A stretch of DNA of 64,000 nt from Cystobacter fuscus (GTDB lineage Bacteria > Myxococcota > Myxococcia > Myxococcales > Myxococcaceae): positions 9,982,001 to 10,046,000 of the forward strand of contig NZ_CP022098.1 of the NCBI RefSeq assembly GCF_002305875.1, read 5' to 3'. Below the pieces are notes generated by a model. That model was given only the letters and a program-made list of their open reading frames with translations, did no database searches and was not told where the DNA came from. Of the stretch, positions 50,201 through 59,144 are shown one piece after another. The position numbers were made by a program, and so were the translations under genes. The first letter of the stretch is position 1. Each line of letters begins with the position of its first letter.

Positions 50201-51113
50201 CCGGAGAGTACTTCCCATACGCGAGCCCGCTGCCCGACAGCTCCGCGGACACGGTGGGCGCGGCCGGAGGACCATTCACCGTCAGGCGCGTCCAGAGGTG
50301 GCCCTGGGCGGGCCTGGGCAACAACCCCGAGCGCGACAGCGTGCGCAGCGGCAGGAACAGCTGGGCATCGAGCGCGAGGTTCGGCTCGCACAGCCGCTCC
50401 ACCCGCCCGGAGATGTTCACCGTCGCCTCGTCGAGCGCCACCTCGCCCCGGTCCACCTCCAGCAACTGCTCCTCCACGTCCAGGGCGCCCGACACGGCCA
50501 GACGTCCCAGGGCGAGCTCCTGTCCGGGCCCCAGCCGCACGAGGCCCCGCCGAGCCTCCACCTCGAATTCCTCCTCGCCCCAGCGCTCGCGCAGGTTCAC
50601 GTCCAGCTCGGACAGCTCCACCTGCCGGCCACCGGGCAGCAGCAACCGCACCTCCGCGCCGGTGAGGCTCAGCCGAGCCAGACTCAACCGGCGCAGGGGC
50701 ACGAGCGGGCACACGCCCGGCTCACTCCGGGGCGCCCGCGGGCGCGTCAGGTCCAACGCGAGCCGGGGCCGGCTCACGCGCACGAGATCGATGGCGAACT
50801 GACCCGAGAAGAGGTTGGGCAGGCCGAGCTGCACCTCGGCCTGGTCCGCGGCGAACAGGGGCGGGTCGCTCTTGCCGGGCTCGGAGACGGACACGCCGCG
50901 CAGCACGAGCCGCTGGCCGAGCGGATCCACCTCGCACTCCCCAATGCCCACGTCCAGGCCGAGCAGCGCGGGCAACTGGCGCCGCGCCTGGGCGCAGACG
51001 GTGTCCCAGGCCGTGCGCGTACGCAGCAGCAACACCGTCCCCACGACGAGCGCGAGGACGATGAGCCACGCGGGAATGCGCCGCGCGCCCTGCTGCCTGT
51101 TCCTTGGGGCCAA
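47172..51113 (-). CDS. tamB: TamB-like translocation and assembly module protein
   Basis: TamB is anchored in the inner membrane and spans the periplasm as a long beta-taco that carries phospholipid or assists barrel insertion. The 1313-residue protein has one N-terminal helix (about 12-30). Repeated beta segments follow throughout, and a TamB C-terminal domain begins at about 970 (RLNLRDVYVDNNLARARLFG, RGQIEFQDRYGIDPVFDLRA, LTSEPALPEGDVLSLLTLG). The last residues LGLELKLGWESE are typical of the C-terminal strand. TTG start at 51113, five bases after the ATPase stop. In most bacteria tamA precedes tamB; here tamB is upstream. Confidence 0.9.
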   Translation of the reverse strand: MAPRNRQQGARRIPAWLIVLALVVGTVLLLRTRTAWDTVCAQARRQLPALLGLDVGIGECEVDPLGQRLVLRGVSVSEPGKSDPPLFAADQAEVQLGLPNLFSGQFAIDLVRVSRPRLALDLTRPRAPRSEPGVCPLVPLRRLSLARLSLTGAEVRLLLPGGRQVELSELDVNLRERWGEEEFEVEARRGLVRLGPGQELALGRLAVSGALDVEEQLLEVDRGEVALDEATVNISGRVERLCEPNLALDAQLFLPLRTLSRSGLLPRPAQGHLWTRLTVNGPPAAPTVSAELSGSGLAYGKYSPGTFTARLIYSGETVTLEELRLPIGAGDARITGSLALRSGLPVSLVLDVHDASFGRILEKAGVPGSWVDFPITTAKARLSGTLLPRLQLSGDLDLSHGRFMLASRAFDAPADRGRTFLTYAQGHARTRVSLLSDRVTFSDMQIDSGRSRLGGGATLFFDTQRGLLVDVRGDVDLSDFGHIAQLAWAGRGSVSTTVEGPYTKVRIGADLSLRDFEFWNFDLGVVQGKVTYQDKVLGLPMFSGQKGRTQYFGNAALTFGRSLHLRTEVEVPRGRTEDLIDFIAPMHPNVSLLQGPLVGEASGRVEIDSPLEQFEGLVALDFRNTTYYGRHMGDGSTRLRFDRSGAMVLERTALEGALGLTWVEGSFFLSGPDKGRLDYRFGGERLSLAELVGPESARRLGVEGMLALEGTVSGDTDVPVTMARVWGPRVTFAERDLGNMDLEARLEGRELQVVGRPSRDTSGVLSLRLKEPYPFEALVTLELPEIRPLLPANAFTQGVSGSIKAVVQAQGALRDTDALLLKAKVERLALSREDISAENEGPIVLDYANGRLVVPSFTLRGQDTTLSASGWATPEQMEFFLQGAMDLRLLESLAPMFTRTAGRVEFSAVASGRPDRPSLEGSALISDARLSLRDQPMAARSVSGLVQFTEQRILLDELKGTLNEGQVKAKGQVRLDDFQPKEVLLDVHLTEVSMRFHEDLPFTTTGELSLTGTPEALRLGGVLDILGLRYRRGLELEDILKRLSRRIVLPSPTTERPREYLTLDVRLNLRDVYVDNNLARARLFGSLDLTGTNARPGVLGTVETDADSQAFFRNNQFTITRGQIEFQDRYGIDPVFDLRAQSQVREYQVKLHAFGRPAAPQVLLTSEPALPEGDVLSLLTLGFMSTDRETATSAGVGLAAEAFFNMSGLDRQVKRFLPSNPVIKDLSLQISTTYNDVTQQAEPTARLESKFLTEQLKIGLSQPVSGRGTRARAEYRFDNRLSAQLQWDNEHSENALSPLGNLGLELKLGWESE

Positions 51114-51118
51114 AACCG

Positions 51119-52048
51119 CTACAGTTTACCCAGTCCCTCGAGGTAGCGATCGATCTCCGCGAGGTCCACCTTCGGGCTGCTGACTGGCCGACTGGCGGGG
51201 GTGGAAAGTGGGGGGGTGGTGGCAGCGGAGCCGCCCTGCAATCCCAGGTTGTCCGCGACCCGCTGGATGAGCGGCTGGCCGATCGTCTGCTCGCGGAGCA
51301 GGAAGGCCTCGAAGAGGGCGTTGTCGCAGATGCTGTTGATGACGCGCGGGGTGCCACCCGAGCGCTGATGCACGGTGGCCAGCGCCTCGGCGGTGAAGGG
51401 CATGCGCGGGCAACCCGCCAGCCGCAGGCGGTGCTTGATGTAGGCCTCGGTGGACTCGGCGGTGAAGGGCTCGAGCTTGTAGCGCAGCGCCACGCGCTGG
51501 GCGAGCGGCGGATCCAGCTTGAGGTTCTTCTCGATCTCCGGCAGCCCGAAGAAGACGAAGGAGATGAGCTTGCGCTCGGGAACCTCCAGGTTGAGCAACC
51601 CCCGGAACTCCTCCATGAGCTCGCGCGTCTCGAGCATCTGGGCCTCGTCGATGAGGACGACGGCCTTCTTGCCGGACTCGTAGATTTGAAGCAGCCGCTG
51701 GTAGAGCTGCGACAGCAGGGCGAGCTTCTCCTGGGCGGGGTTCTCCACGCCCAGTTGCAGGGCGATGCGGCGCAGGAGCCAGTTGGCGGTGATGCCCGAG
51801 TGGATGATGACGAGCAGCGCGGCCTCGTACTCGGACTCGGGCAGCGAGTCGAGCATGCGGCGCGCCAGCGTCGTCTTGCCCGCCCCGATGTCACCCACCA
51901 GGATGGACAGGCCCTTCATGTAGCTCACCGCATGCATGAGCCGCGTGAGGGCCTGGGAGTGCTGGGCCGAGTTGTAATAGAAGCGGCTCACCGGAGCGTT
52001 GGAGAAGGCCTCCTGGGTGAGTTCGAAGTAGTCGAGGTAGGTGGTCAT
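51119..52048 (-). CDS. ExeA/GspA-like AAA ATPase
   Basis: The 309-residue protein has the N-terminal YFELTQEAFSNAP motif typical of this group. Walker A is GDIGAGKTT (52-60), Walker B AVVLIDEAQML (129-139) and sensor segment VFFGLPEIEKNL. A winged-helix-like end carries RSGGTPRVINSICDNAL. In type II secretion, ExeA with ExeB helps the secretin pass the peptidoglycan; ExeA itself is membrane-anchored with a peptidoglycan-binding domain, which is missing here. This shorter cytoplasmic form could serve the PilQ secretin encoded upstream, or be a general ATPase. It lies between sgmX and tamB with short gaps, so co-transcription is likely. Confidence 0.85.
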   Translation of the reverse strand: MTTYLDYFELTQEAFSNAPVSRFYYNSAQHSQALTRLMHAVSYMKGLSILVGDIGAGKTTLARRMLDSLPESEYEAALLVIIHSGITANWLLRRIALQLGVENPAQEKLALLSQLYQRLLQIYESGKKAVVLIDEAQMLETRELMEEFRGLLNLEVPERKLISFVFFGLPEIEKNLKLDPPLAQRVALRYKLEPFTAESTEAYIKHRLRLAGCPRMPFTAEALATVHQRSGGTPRVINSICDNALFEAFLLREQTIGQPLIQRVADNLGLQGGSAATTPPLSTPASRPVSSPKVDLAEIDRYLEGLGKL

Positions 52049-52072
52049 GGTCTCGGCGAACCTCGGACTGCG

Positions 52073-55000
52073 CTAGACGTAGCCGACCTTACGCGGTTTG
52101 GCGGCCGTGGGGGGAGCCGCCACGGGAGGCCGGGACCCCGTCCCCGCGGCCCCGCCGGGCCGGGAGGTGGCGGTGGGCAGCGGATCCGCCACCGGAGACG
52201 TGGTGGCGGACAGCCGCTCCACGTGGGCGGCGACGTCGCGGAACTTCGCGTCGAGCCCGGCGACCCGCTGGAAGTGGTAGAGCGCCTTGCCGGACTCGCC
52301 CACGGCGTCGTAGGCCATGGCCAGCTCGAAGCCGAGCGCCTTGGGGACCTCCCCGACGGCGTGCTCGGAGGCGAGCGCCTGCTTGAAGGTTCCCACCGCC
52401 GCGCGGGCATCGCCCTTCTGGAGCTGCAGCATGCCCGTCATGGTGAGGCAGTCCAGCTCGCGCTTCTTGCCCAGGCAGCCCTCGCGCGCCACGGCGAACT
52501 CGTGGAGCGCGTCGTCGATGAGTCCCATCTCCCGGTAGGCGATGCCCAGATCGTAGTGCGTGTCCACGTCCTCGGGCTTGACCACCTTGGCGAGGCCCTT
52601 CTTGAACTCGGCGAACACCTCCTCCACCGAGTACTGGAAGTCCTCCTCCACGGGAGGCGCGGCCTGCTCGAGGCCCAGGTCGCCGAACTCGCCGGCCAGC
52701 TCCGACGCCAGCACGAACGCATCGCGCTCCGCCGGGGACTCGCCCAGGGCGGGCACCACGGGCACGGCCAACTCGGTGGCGGCATCCTCGGCCTCCGCGG
52801 CCTCCGGAGTCTCACCCGACTCGAGCGCCTCGAGTCGGGCCATCAACTCGCTCGCGCGCGCATGGCCCGGGAAGGCGATCATCACCGTCTCGAGGATTTC
52901 CCGCGCCTCCTCGTAGATGCCCTGGTCGAGGAAGAAGCTGGCCTCGTCGCACTCCTCGCCACCGGGCTCTTCCTCGGGCGCCTCGACCACGGGCGCGGGC
53001 CTGGCGGCCGGCGGAGGAGACTTGGCGGCCACGGCGGGCTTGGCGGCGGGCGCGGCGGGCTTCGCGGTGGGAGCAGCGGGCCTGGCGGCGGGCGCGGCGG
53101 GCTTGGCGGCGGGCGGAGCCTTGGCGACGGGCGCGGGCGCCTGGACGGGGGCCCGGGGCGCCACGACGACGGGAACGGGCTCCGGCTCCAGCTCGGGCTC
53201 CTCGAGCTCGTAGGCGCCGAGCGCGGGCGAGTCCGCCGGCGTGCCCTCGTCGTCCATGACGGGAGCGGCGAACGGATCCGGCTCGGAGCCGGTGGAATCC
53301 AGCTCCAGCGAGTACTCGCGCGCCGGCTCTTCCTCGTCGGTCTCCTCGCCCGTCAGCGGCTCGTCCTCGAACGACGCCTCCAGGGGCTCATCCAGGGCGG
53401 CCGTGCCGACATAGGCGACCGTGGTCGCCTCGGGCTCTTCTTCCGCGCCGAGCAGGGGCTCGTCCTCCGCCTGCTCATCCGCGAGCACCACGCCCTCCTC
53501 CTCGGAGTCCGAGGGGAGGCTGAACTCGCCGGAGACGATCTGCGCGTCCTCGTCGTGCTCGTCGCTCGCGGAGACGAGGGCCATCTCGTCATCCATGGGC
53601 TGCGCGAGGGCATCCGCGGGAGCGTCGGCCACGACGATCTCATCGTCGTTGGAGTCGACGAGGATGGCGTCCTCGGCCACCGACTCCACGGAGGAGCCCG
53701 CGCTGGCCACCGCGTCATCCGTCTGCAGCACGGACAGGAAGGCGGGGACCTCGGGGTGGCCGGGGTTCTGCTGGAGGATGGTGGCCAGGTAGGGCTGGGC
53801 GCGCTGCACCTCGGAGCGGCGCGTGCACAGGCGCAGCACGTTGAGCAGCTGCTCGCTGGCCTGGGCCACGTTCCCCGAGGCGACGTAGATGTGGTACGCC
53901 TTCTCGTGCGCGTCGAGGTTCTCGGGGTCCACCGCGAAGATCTTCCGCAGGTGATCGAGCGCTTTGTCGTGCAGGCCGTACTTGACGTAGACCTCGGTCT
54001 CCGTGAGCAGCTTGGAGAACTGATCCTTGCCCGAGGAGGCCGGAGCGGCGGTGGCGGGAGTGGCGGCGGGAGCCGCTGGCGCCGGGGTGCTCGGAGGAGG
54101 CGAGGCCGGAGCGGGAGACTCCGCGGGCGTGGCCGCCACGGCTTCCATGGAGCGCGAGGGCCGGGAAACAGGCGCGGCGGCGGCCGGGGACACGGCGGCC
54201 ATCGAGCGCGAGGGCCGGAAGGGAGGCTCGGCGGAGGACGCCGCGGGAGCCTCGGCCTGGTAGGCCTGGAGATCCGCGTCGGTCGGATCCAGCTCCGCGA
54301 TGCGATCCCAGATGTCGCGGGCGTCCTGGGCGCGCGAGCGCTCCTGATAGACCTTGGCCAGCTCCTTGTAGACGGAGATGGTCTTGGCGGTCTGGCCGAG
54401 CCCCTGGAACGCCTGGCCCAGCATGCTCAGCGTCTCGACGTCCCGCCCGTCGGCCTTGAAGCACACCTGGAGCCGGGCGAGCGCGCGCTTCTGGTCTCCG
54501 CGCGCGAGGTACTGCTGGGCCAGATCCTTGGCCAGCGCGACGTTTTCCGGCTCCAGCGAGGCCAGGCGCTCGGCCACGCGGAACCAGTCATCCATCCGGT
54601 TGTTGCGCTTGAGGTACTCGGCGGCCTTCTTGAACTCCTGGGCGGCCTCGCGCGCCATGTTCTCGCGCGCGTACAGCTCGGCGAGCTTGATCTTCGACGC
54701 CACGTTCTCGGGGTCGAGATCCACCATCTTCTTGAGCGTATCCAGGGAGTTCTTGACGTCGCCGGCCTTGTCGTAGTGGTTGGCGACGATCTGGAAATAC
54801 GCCATGGCCTCGGACATCAGGCCGAGCTGCTGATGGAGCTCCGCGAGCTTGAGGTTGACGTCCAGCAGGTTGGGGTTGAGCTTGAGGACCTGCTTGTAGA
54901 GCGCGACGGCCTTGAGGAAGAAGCCATCGGCCGAGTAACCCTCGGCGACCTTGGTGAAGTAGAAGGCCGCCTGGACGTTGTCGTTCTTCTTCTGGAACAG

Positions 55001-55135
55001 CTCCCCCATCTTCTGCAGGACGCGGCCGTCCTTGGGGTCTGAATCCAGGACCTTCTGGTATTCCTTGATGGCCTTGTCGTAGGCGCCCTTCGCGACGAGC
55101 TTGGCGGCGGCTTCGATGATCTTGTTCTTGTCCAT
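52073..55135 (-). CDS. sgmX: TPR protein SgmX (polar activator of type IV pili)
   Basis: In Myxococcus SgmX is recruited by MglA-GTP to the leading pole and activates type IV pilus extension. This 1020-residue protein has N-terminal TPRs (about 1-285), a Pro/Ala linker with two copies of RPSRSMxAV (about 290-370) and a second helical TPR block (375-475). A long acidic disordered stretch follows (475-650), then a PAAKPAA-type low-complexity stretch (about 650-720). The C-terminal TPRs (about 725-980) hold VDTHYDLGIAYREMGLIDDA. The assignment rests on size, architecture and position after accC in the same order as in M. xanthus; TPR sequence alone would not settle it. It probably has its own promoter in the 176-bp gap. 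Confidence 0.75.
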   Translation of the reverse strand: MDKNKIIEAAAKLVAKGAYDKAIKEYQKVLDSDPKDGRVLQKMGELFQKKNDNVQAAFYFTKVAEGYSADGFFLKAVALYKQVLKLNPNLLDVNLKLAELHQQLGLMSEAMAYFQIVANHYDKAGDVKNSLDTLKKMVDLDPENVASKIKLAELYARENMAREAAQEFKKAAEYLKRNNRMDDWFRVAERLASLEPENVALAKDLAQQYLARGDQKRALARLQVCFKADGRDVETLSMLGQAFQGLGQTAKTISVYKELAKVYQERSRAQDARDIWDRIAELDPTDADLQAYQAEAPAASSAEPPFRPSRSMAAVSPAAAAPVSRPSRSMEAVAATPAESPAPASPPPSTPAPAAPAATPATAAPASSGKDQFSKLLTETEVYVKYGLHDKALDHLRKIFAVDPENLDAHEKAYHIYVASGNVAQASEQLLNVLRLCTRRSEVQRAQPYLATILQQNPGHPEVPAFLSVLQTDDAVASAGSSVESVAEDAILVDSNDDEIVVADAPADALAQPMDDEMALVSASDEHDEDAQIVSGEFSLPSDSEEEGVVLADEQAEDEPLLGAEEEPEATTVAYVGTAALDEPLEASFEDEPLTGEETDEEEPAREYSLELDSTGSEPDPFAAPVMDDEGTPADSPALGAYELEEPELEPEPVPVVVAPRAPVQAPAPVAKAPPAAKPAAPAARPAAPTAKPAAPAAKPAVAAKSPPPAARPAPVVEAPEEEPGGEECDEASFFLDQGIYEEAREILETVMIAFPGHARASELMARLEALESGETPEAAEAEDAATELAVPVVPALGESPAERDAFVLASELAGEFGDLGLEQAAPPVEEDFQYSVEEVFAEFKKGLAKVVKPEDVDTHYDLGIAYREMGLIDDALHEFAVAREGCLGKKRELDCLTMTGMLQLQKGDARAAVGTFKQALASEHAVGEVPKALGFELAMAYDAVGESGKALYHFQRVAGLDAKFRDVAAHVERLSATTSPVADPLPTATSRPGGAAGTGSRPPVAAPPTAAKPRKVGYV

Positions 55136-55217
55136 CGAGCGTGGGCTTCCTGCCGAGCGAACCCCCTGGAAAACCTGGGGTTTCTGCTTCCTTCAAGGAG
55201 ACTGCGAGGGAGGTGGG

Positions 55218-55247
55218 AGGCTAGCGGAATCATCCCTCGGGGGTCAA
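55218..55247 (-). promoter_or_regulatory. Possible sgmX promoter
   Basis: On the minus strand TTGACC (55247-55242) and TAGCCT (55223-55218) are 18 bases apart, about 75 bases upstream of sgmX. The gap between accC and sgmX (176 bp) is one of the larger ones in this run, consistent with an internal promoter. Confidence 0.4.
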
Positions 55248-55311
55248 GGAATCCACCGGGTTGGCCCCTCTGTCGGATCAGGAGCCTGGGTGACGAGCAG
55301 ACAGGCAGCCG

Positions 55312-56697
<1,386 letters not shown>

Positions 56698-56738
56698 GAT
56701 GTCGTGCCTCCGCGGGGCGCGAGGAGCGCCCGCGTATG

Positions 56739-57319
56739 TCAGACCGGCTCGATGCGGAACAGCGTCTGGCCGAACTCGACCGGTTGCCCGTTCTCCACGA
56801 GGATTTCCGCCACGCGACCCGCCACGTCGGCCTCAATCTCGTTCATCAACTTCATGGCCTCGATGATGCAAAGCACCTGGCCCTTCTTCACCACCGAGCC
56901 CACCTCCACGAAGCTGGGCTGGTCCGGGGCCGGCGTCCGGTAGAACGTCCCCACGAAGGGGCTGGTGACGGCATGGCCGGACTTCTCCGCTGCGGGGGCG
57001 GCAGCGGCGGCGGGAGCCGGCACGGGCGCGGCGGGCGCGACGGCCGGGGCGCGGCGGCCACCAGGGGGGCGGGCGTCACCGAGGGGGTGATGGGCGCCGC
57101 GTGCACGATGGTCGGCGAGGGCACGTGGCCCCGGCGGATGAGCAGGCGCTCATCGCCCCGCTGCCAGTCGAGCCGCGTTACCTCCGAGGCCTCGAGGATC
57201 TCGACGATCTGCCGCAGGGACTCCACGTCCAGGGAGGTGCTGTTGCCCTCCACGCGGATGCCCTCGGTCCGCGCGCCGGACGCGGACTCGGTTCGGACTG
57301 CCTTGCGCTTGCTTGCCAC
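56739..57319 (-). CDS. accB: Biotin carboxyl carrier protein AccB (apparent frameshift near 57046)
   Basis: AccB carries biotin between AccC and the carboxyltransferase. The first frame gives a normal N-terminal region (RIEVEGN-like start, [28 protein letters not shown]) and an Ala/Pro linker. The biotinyl domain ([20 protein letters not shown] and the biotin Lys in EAMKLMNEI) is one base out of frame. Adding a single C to the CCCC run (GGGG at 57046-57049 on the plus strand) restores a continuous protein of about 193 residues through [10 protein letters not shown]. Since accB should be essential, a base-call error is more likely than mutation. GTG start at 57319 has GGAGGGG upstream. Confidence 0.85.
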
Positions 57320-57353
57320 GGTTGCGTCCCCTCCCTGGGCCCCGATGAACCGA

Positions 57354-57935
57354 CTAACCCGCGGTGGCCACGCGCGTGAGGTACTTGCCACCCTCGCGCG
57401 TGTCGATCTTGAGGACGTCGCCCTCGTTGATGAACAGCGGCACGTTGACGACGAAGCCCGTCTCCAGCGTGGCCGGCTTCAAGGCGCCGGACACGGTGTC
57501 GCCACGCACGCCCGGATCGCACTTGGTGACCTTCAAGTCCACCGAGTTCGGCAGCGTCACGGCGATGGCCTTGCCGTTCCAGAAGAGCACGTCGGCGTCG
57601 ATGTTCTCCTTCAGGAAGTTCTTCGCGTCGCCGAGCACCTTCTCGCTGAGGAAGGTCTGCTCGAAGTTGCGCTTGTCCATGAAGTAGTAGTCGCCGTCCT
57701 GCACGTACAGGAACTGCATCGCCTTCTCTTCGATGTCCGGCACGCCCACCTTGTCACCAGACTTCATCGTGGGCTCCAGCACGCGCCCGGACAGCAGGCT
57801 GCGGATCTTGGTGCGCACGAAGGCCGAGCCCTTGCCGGGCTTGACGTGCTGGAAGTACTCGATCACGAACGGCTCACCGTCGATCTCGATCTTCAGGCCA
57901 TTGCGGAATTCGGATGTATCGATGACACCGGCCAT
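57354..57935 (-). CDS. efp: Elongation factor P
   Basis: EF-P relieves ribosome stalling at proline runs. The 193-residue protein has the three beta domains. The tip loop reads HVKPGKGSAFVR, with Lys35 at the position modified in many bacteria. No modification genes (epmA/epmB or the arginine-rhamnosyl type) are in the window. It precedes accB by 34 bp. Several neighbours are proline-rich (SgmX linker, PilP, TolA), for which EF-P should matter, though that is inference. A promoter is visible at 57975-58003. Confidence 0.95.
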   Translation of the reverse strand: MAGVIDTSEFRNGLKIEIDGEPFVIEYFQHVKPGKGSAFVRTKIRSLLSGRVLEPTMKSGDKVGVPDIEEKAMQFLYVQDGDYYFMDKRNFEQTFLSEKVLGDAKNFLKENIDADVLFWNGKAIAVTLPNSVDLKVTKCDPGVRGDTVSGALKPATLETGFVVNVPLFINEGDVLKIDTREGGKYLTRVATAG

Positions 57936-57974
57936 GGGGACAGCTCCTTCGGACGACTCGCGAAAAGTCCGGGG

Positions 57975-58003
57975 TGTCTAGCCGATGGTGACGCGGCTTG
58001 CAA
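57975..58003 (-). promoter_or_regulatory. Probable promoter of efp-accB-accC
   Basis: On the minus strand TTGCAA (58003-57998) and TAGACA (57980-57975) are separated by 17 bases, giving a leader of about 30 bases before the efp start. It lies just after a hairpin that would end the mglC transcript, a sensible operon boundary. Confidence 0.5.
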
Positions 58004-58011
58004 AGTGGAAA

Positions 58012-58029
58012 GGCGCGGCGCATCGCGCC
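58012..58029 (-). terminator. Hairpin after mglC
   Basis: GGCGCG (58012-58017) and CGCGCC (58024-58029) with a six-base loop lie 15 bases past the mglC stop. On the minus strand the stem is followed by TTTCC. Plausible as a weak terminator between the pil-mglC and efp-acc units. Confidence 0.4.
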
Positions 58030-58043
58030 GTCCGCCCGCCAGC

Positions 58044-58406
58044 CTACAACTCGGCGCGGATCTTGGGCGCGGTGAGCCGCAGGACGTAGCGGCCCTTGCC
58101 GTAGTTGCCATCCGCCCGGAGGGCGAGCACCAGGAAGTACTCGGGTGACACCAGGCGCATGAGCGTCAGCACCCTCTCGCTGTTGATGCTGACCTCCTGC
58201 ACCTCGCCCGTCTTGAGCGCCTCGGCGGCCTGCCGGAGCTGACCGAGCAGGTTGGCGTACTCGATCCACGCCCCGTTGAGCTCCAGCTCGAGCGCCTCCT
58301 CGTTCTGGTGGGTGTCCACGGCGATGCCGTCGAACCCCATCACGCTGCAGGCCAGCGCCCCATCTACCTGATTGACCACGGACTCGAGGTGCGTGCGGAA
58401 GGACAT
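58044..58406 (-). CDS. mglC: Roadblock/LC7 protein MglC
   Basis: MglC is a roadblock-domain relative of the GTPase-activating protein MglB, and in Myxococcus it is part of the polarity module that sets reversal of motility. The 120-residue protein is a single roadblock fold (ESVVNQVDGALACSVMGFDG, LLGQLRQAAEALKTGEVQEV, SERVLTLMRLVSPEYFLVLA). Its place two genes after pilQ and directly before efp matches the M. xanthus mglC locus as I recall it. No mglA or mglB is in the window. The protein is cytoplasmic, with no signal peptide. It may work with sgmX, encoded four genes downstream, since both belong to the polarity pathway. Confidence 0.85.
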   Translation of the reverse strand: MSFRTHLESVVNQVDGALACSVMGFDGIAVDTHQNEEALELELNGAWIEYANLLGQLRQAAEALKTGEVQEVSINSERVLTLMRLVSPEYFLVLALRADGNYGKGRYVLRLTAPKIRAEL

Positions 58407-58440
58407 GGCAGCTGGCTTCTAGGCGGCTGGGAGTGGTGGG

Positions 58441-59106
58441 TCAAGGAGTGGTGGGAGCGAAAGTGGGAGGCGGGCAAGCGGTCCGCACGTCCTGTCCAAA
58501 ACTGCAGATGCCCGCAGTGACCGGATTCGATGAACAATCGAGGCTACGGAACACCCTCACGGGGAAGGAGAACTCGTTGCTCTCCGCGTTGCTGGTGGAG
58601 CCCACACGGCCCCGGGCTTTGATGTAGACGATGACGCTTACCCCAGGCTCCCCCGGGGTCGCCGTGAGCAACTTCTCAAGTGCCAGGGGGCCAAAGGCGT
58701 TCACGGGCACGTAGCTGCTGTCACCGGTGGTGCCCGCCGGGATGACGGCGTTCGTGGCAGCGCGATCCTCATCGGGAAGGCCGAGCTCCGGGGACGACTC
58801 ATAGCGGTAGACGAACTCGGTCAGGGTGATGCTCTCCCCCCCCACGAGCGTCGGTGTGTCTCCGACGAGGATGGTGCGGGCAGCGGGAATGGTGCTCCGC
58901 ACCCTCACGGCCATCACGTAGTTGTCTCCACCCGCCACGTCGAGAGAACCCTGGCTGATGAACTTGGAGGTATCCGGCTCACACGCCCCCCCTGGAGAGC
59001 CCGCCAGCGCCAGGACATTGGAAAACAGCACGGGCGCATCTTCTTGCGAGGAGGCGCAACCCGACTGCGCCACCGCCAGCGCCGCAACCATCATCAATCG
59101 CTTCAT
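58441..59106 (-). CDS. Lipoprotein encoded between pilQ and mglC
   Basis: The 221-residue product has a lipoprotein signal (MMVAALAVAQSGC, Cys at about 17) and a single domain rich in beta strands. Examples are DNYVMAVRVRSTIPAART, ESITLTEFVYRYESSPELG and GVSVIVYIKARGRVG. The tail holds paired cysteines (DCSSNPVTAGICSFGQDVRTAC). ATG at 59106 has GGAG nine bases upstream; ATG at 59112 is an alternative. A gene at this position is expected in M. xanthus, but no function is known to me. Its setting suggests an outer-membrane factor tied to the PilQ secretin; this is context only. Confidence 0.7.
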   Translation of the reverse strand: MKRLMMVAALAVAQSGCASSQEDAPVLFSNVLALAGSPGGACEPDTSKFISQGSLDVAGGDNYVMAVRVRSTIPAARTILVGDTPTLVGGESITLTEFVYRYESSPELGLPDEDRAATNAVIPAGTTGDSSYVPVNAFGPLALEKLLTATPGEPGVSVIVYIKARGRVGSTSNAESNEFSFPVRVFRSLDCSSNPVTAGICSFGQDVRTACPPPTFAPTTP

Positions 59107-59144
59107 GGACATCGGCTCCATTCGACGGCTCGAGTAAATACCGG

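Noticed and set aside
53000-53140. Tandem DNA repeat in sgmX
   Set aside because: It is the coding sequence of the PAAKPAA-type low-complexity linker, imperfect and in frame, not a CRISPR or mobile element.
42703-55042. Three further long plus-strand frames (42703-47259, 47658-51146, 51104-55042)
   Set aside because: All are antisense shadows of tamA, tamB and sgmX with composition typical of complementary-strand reading.
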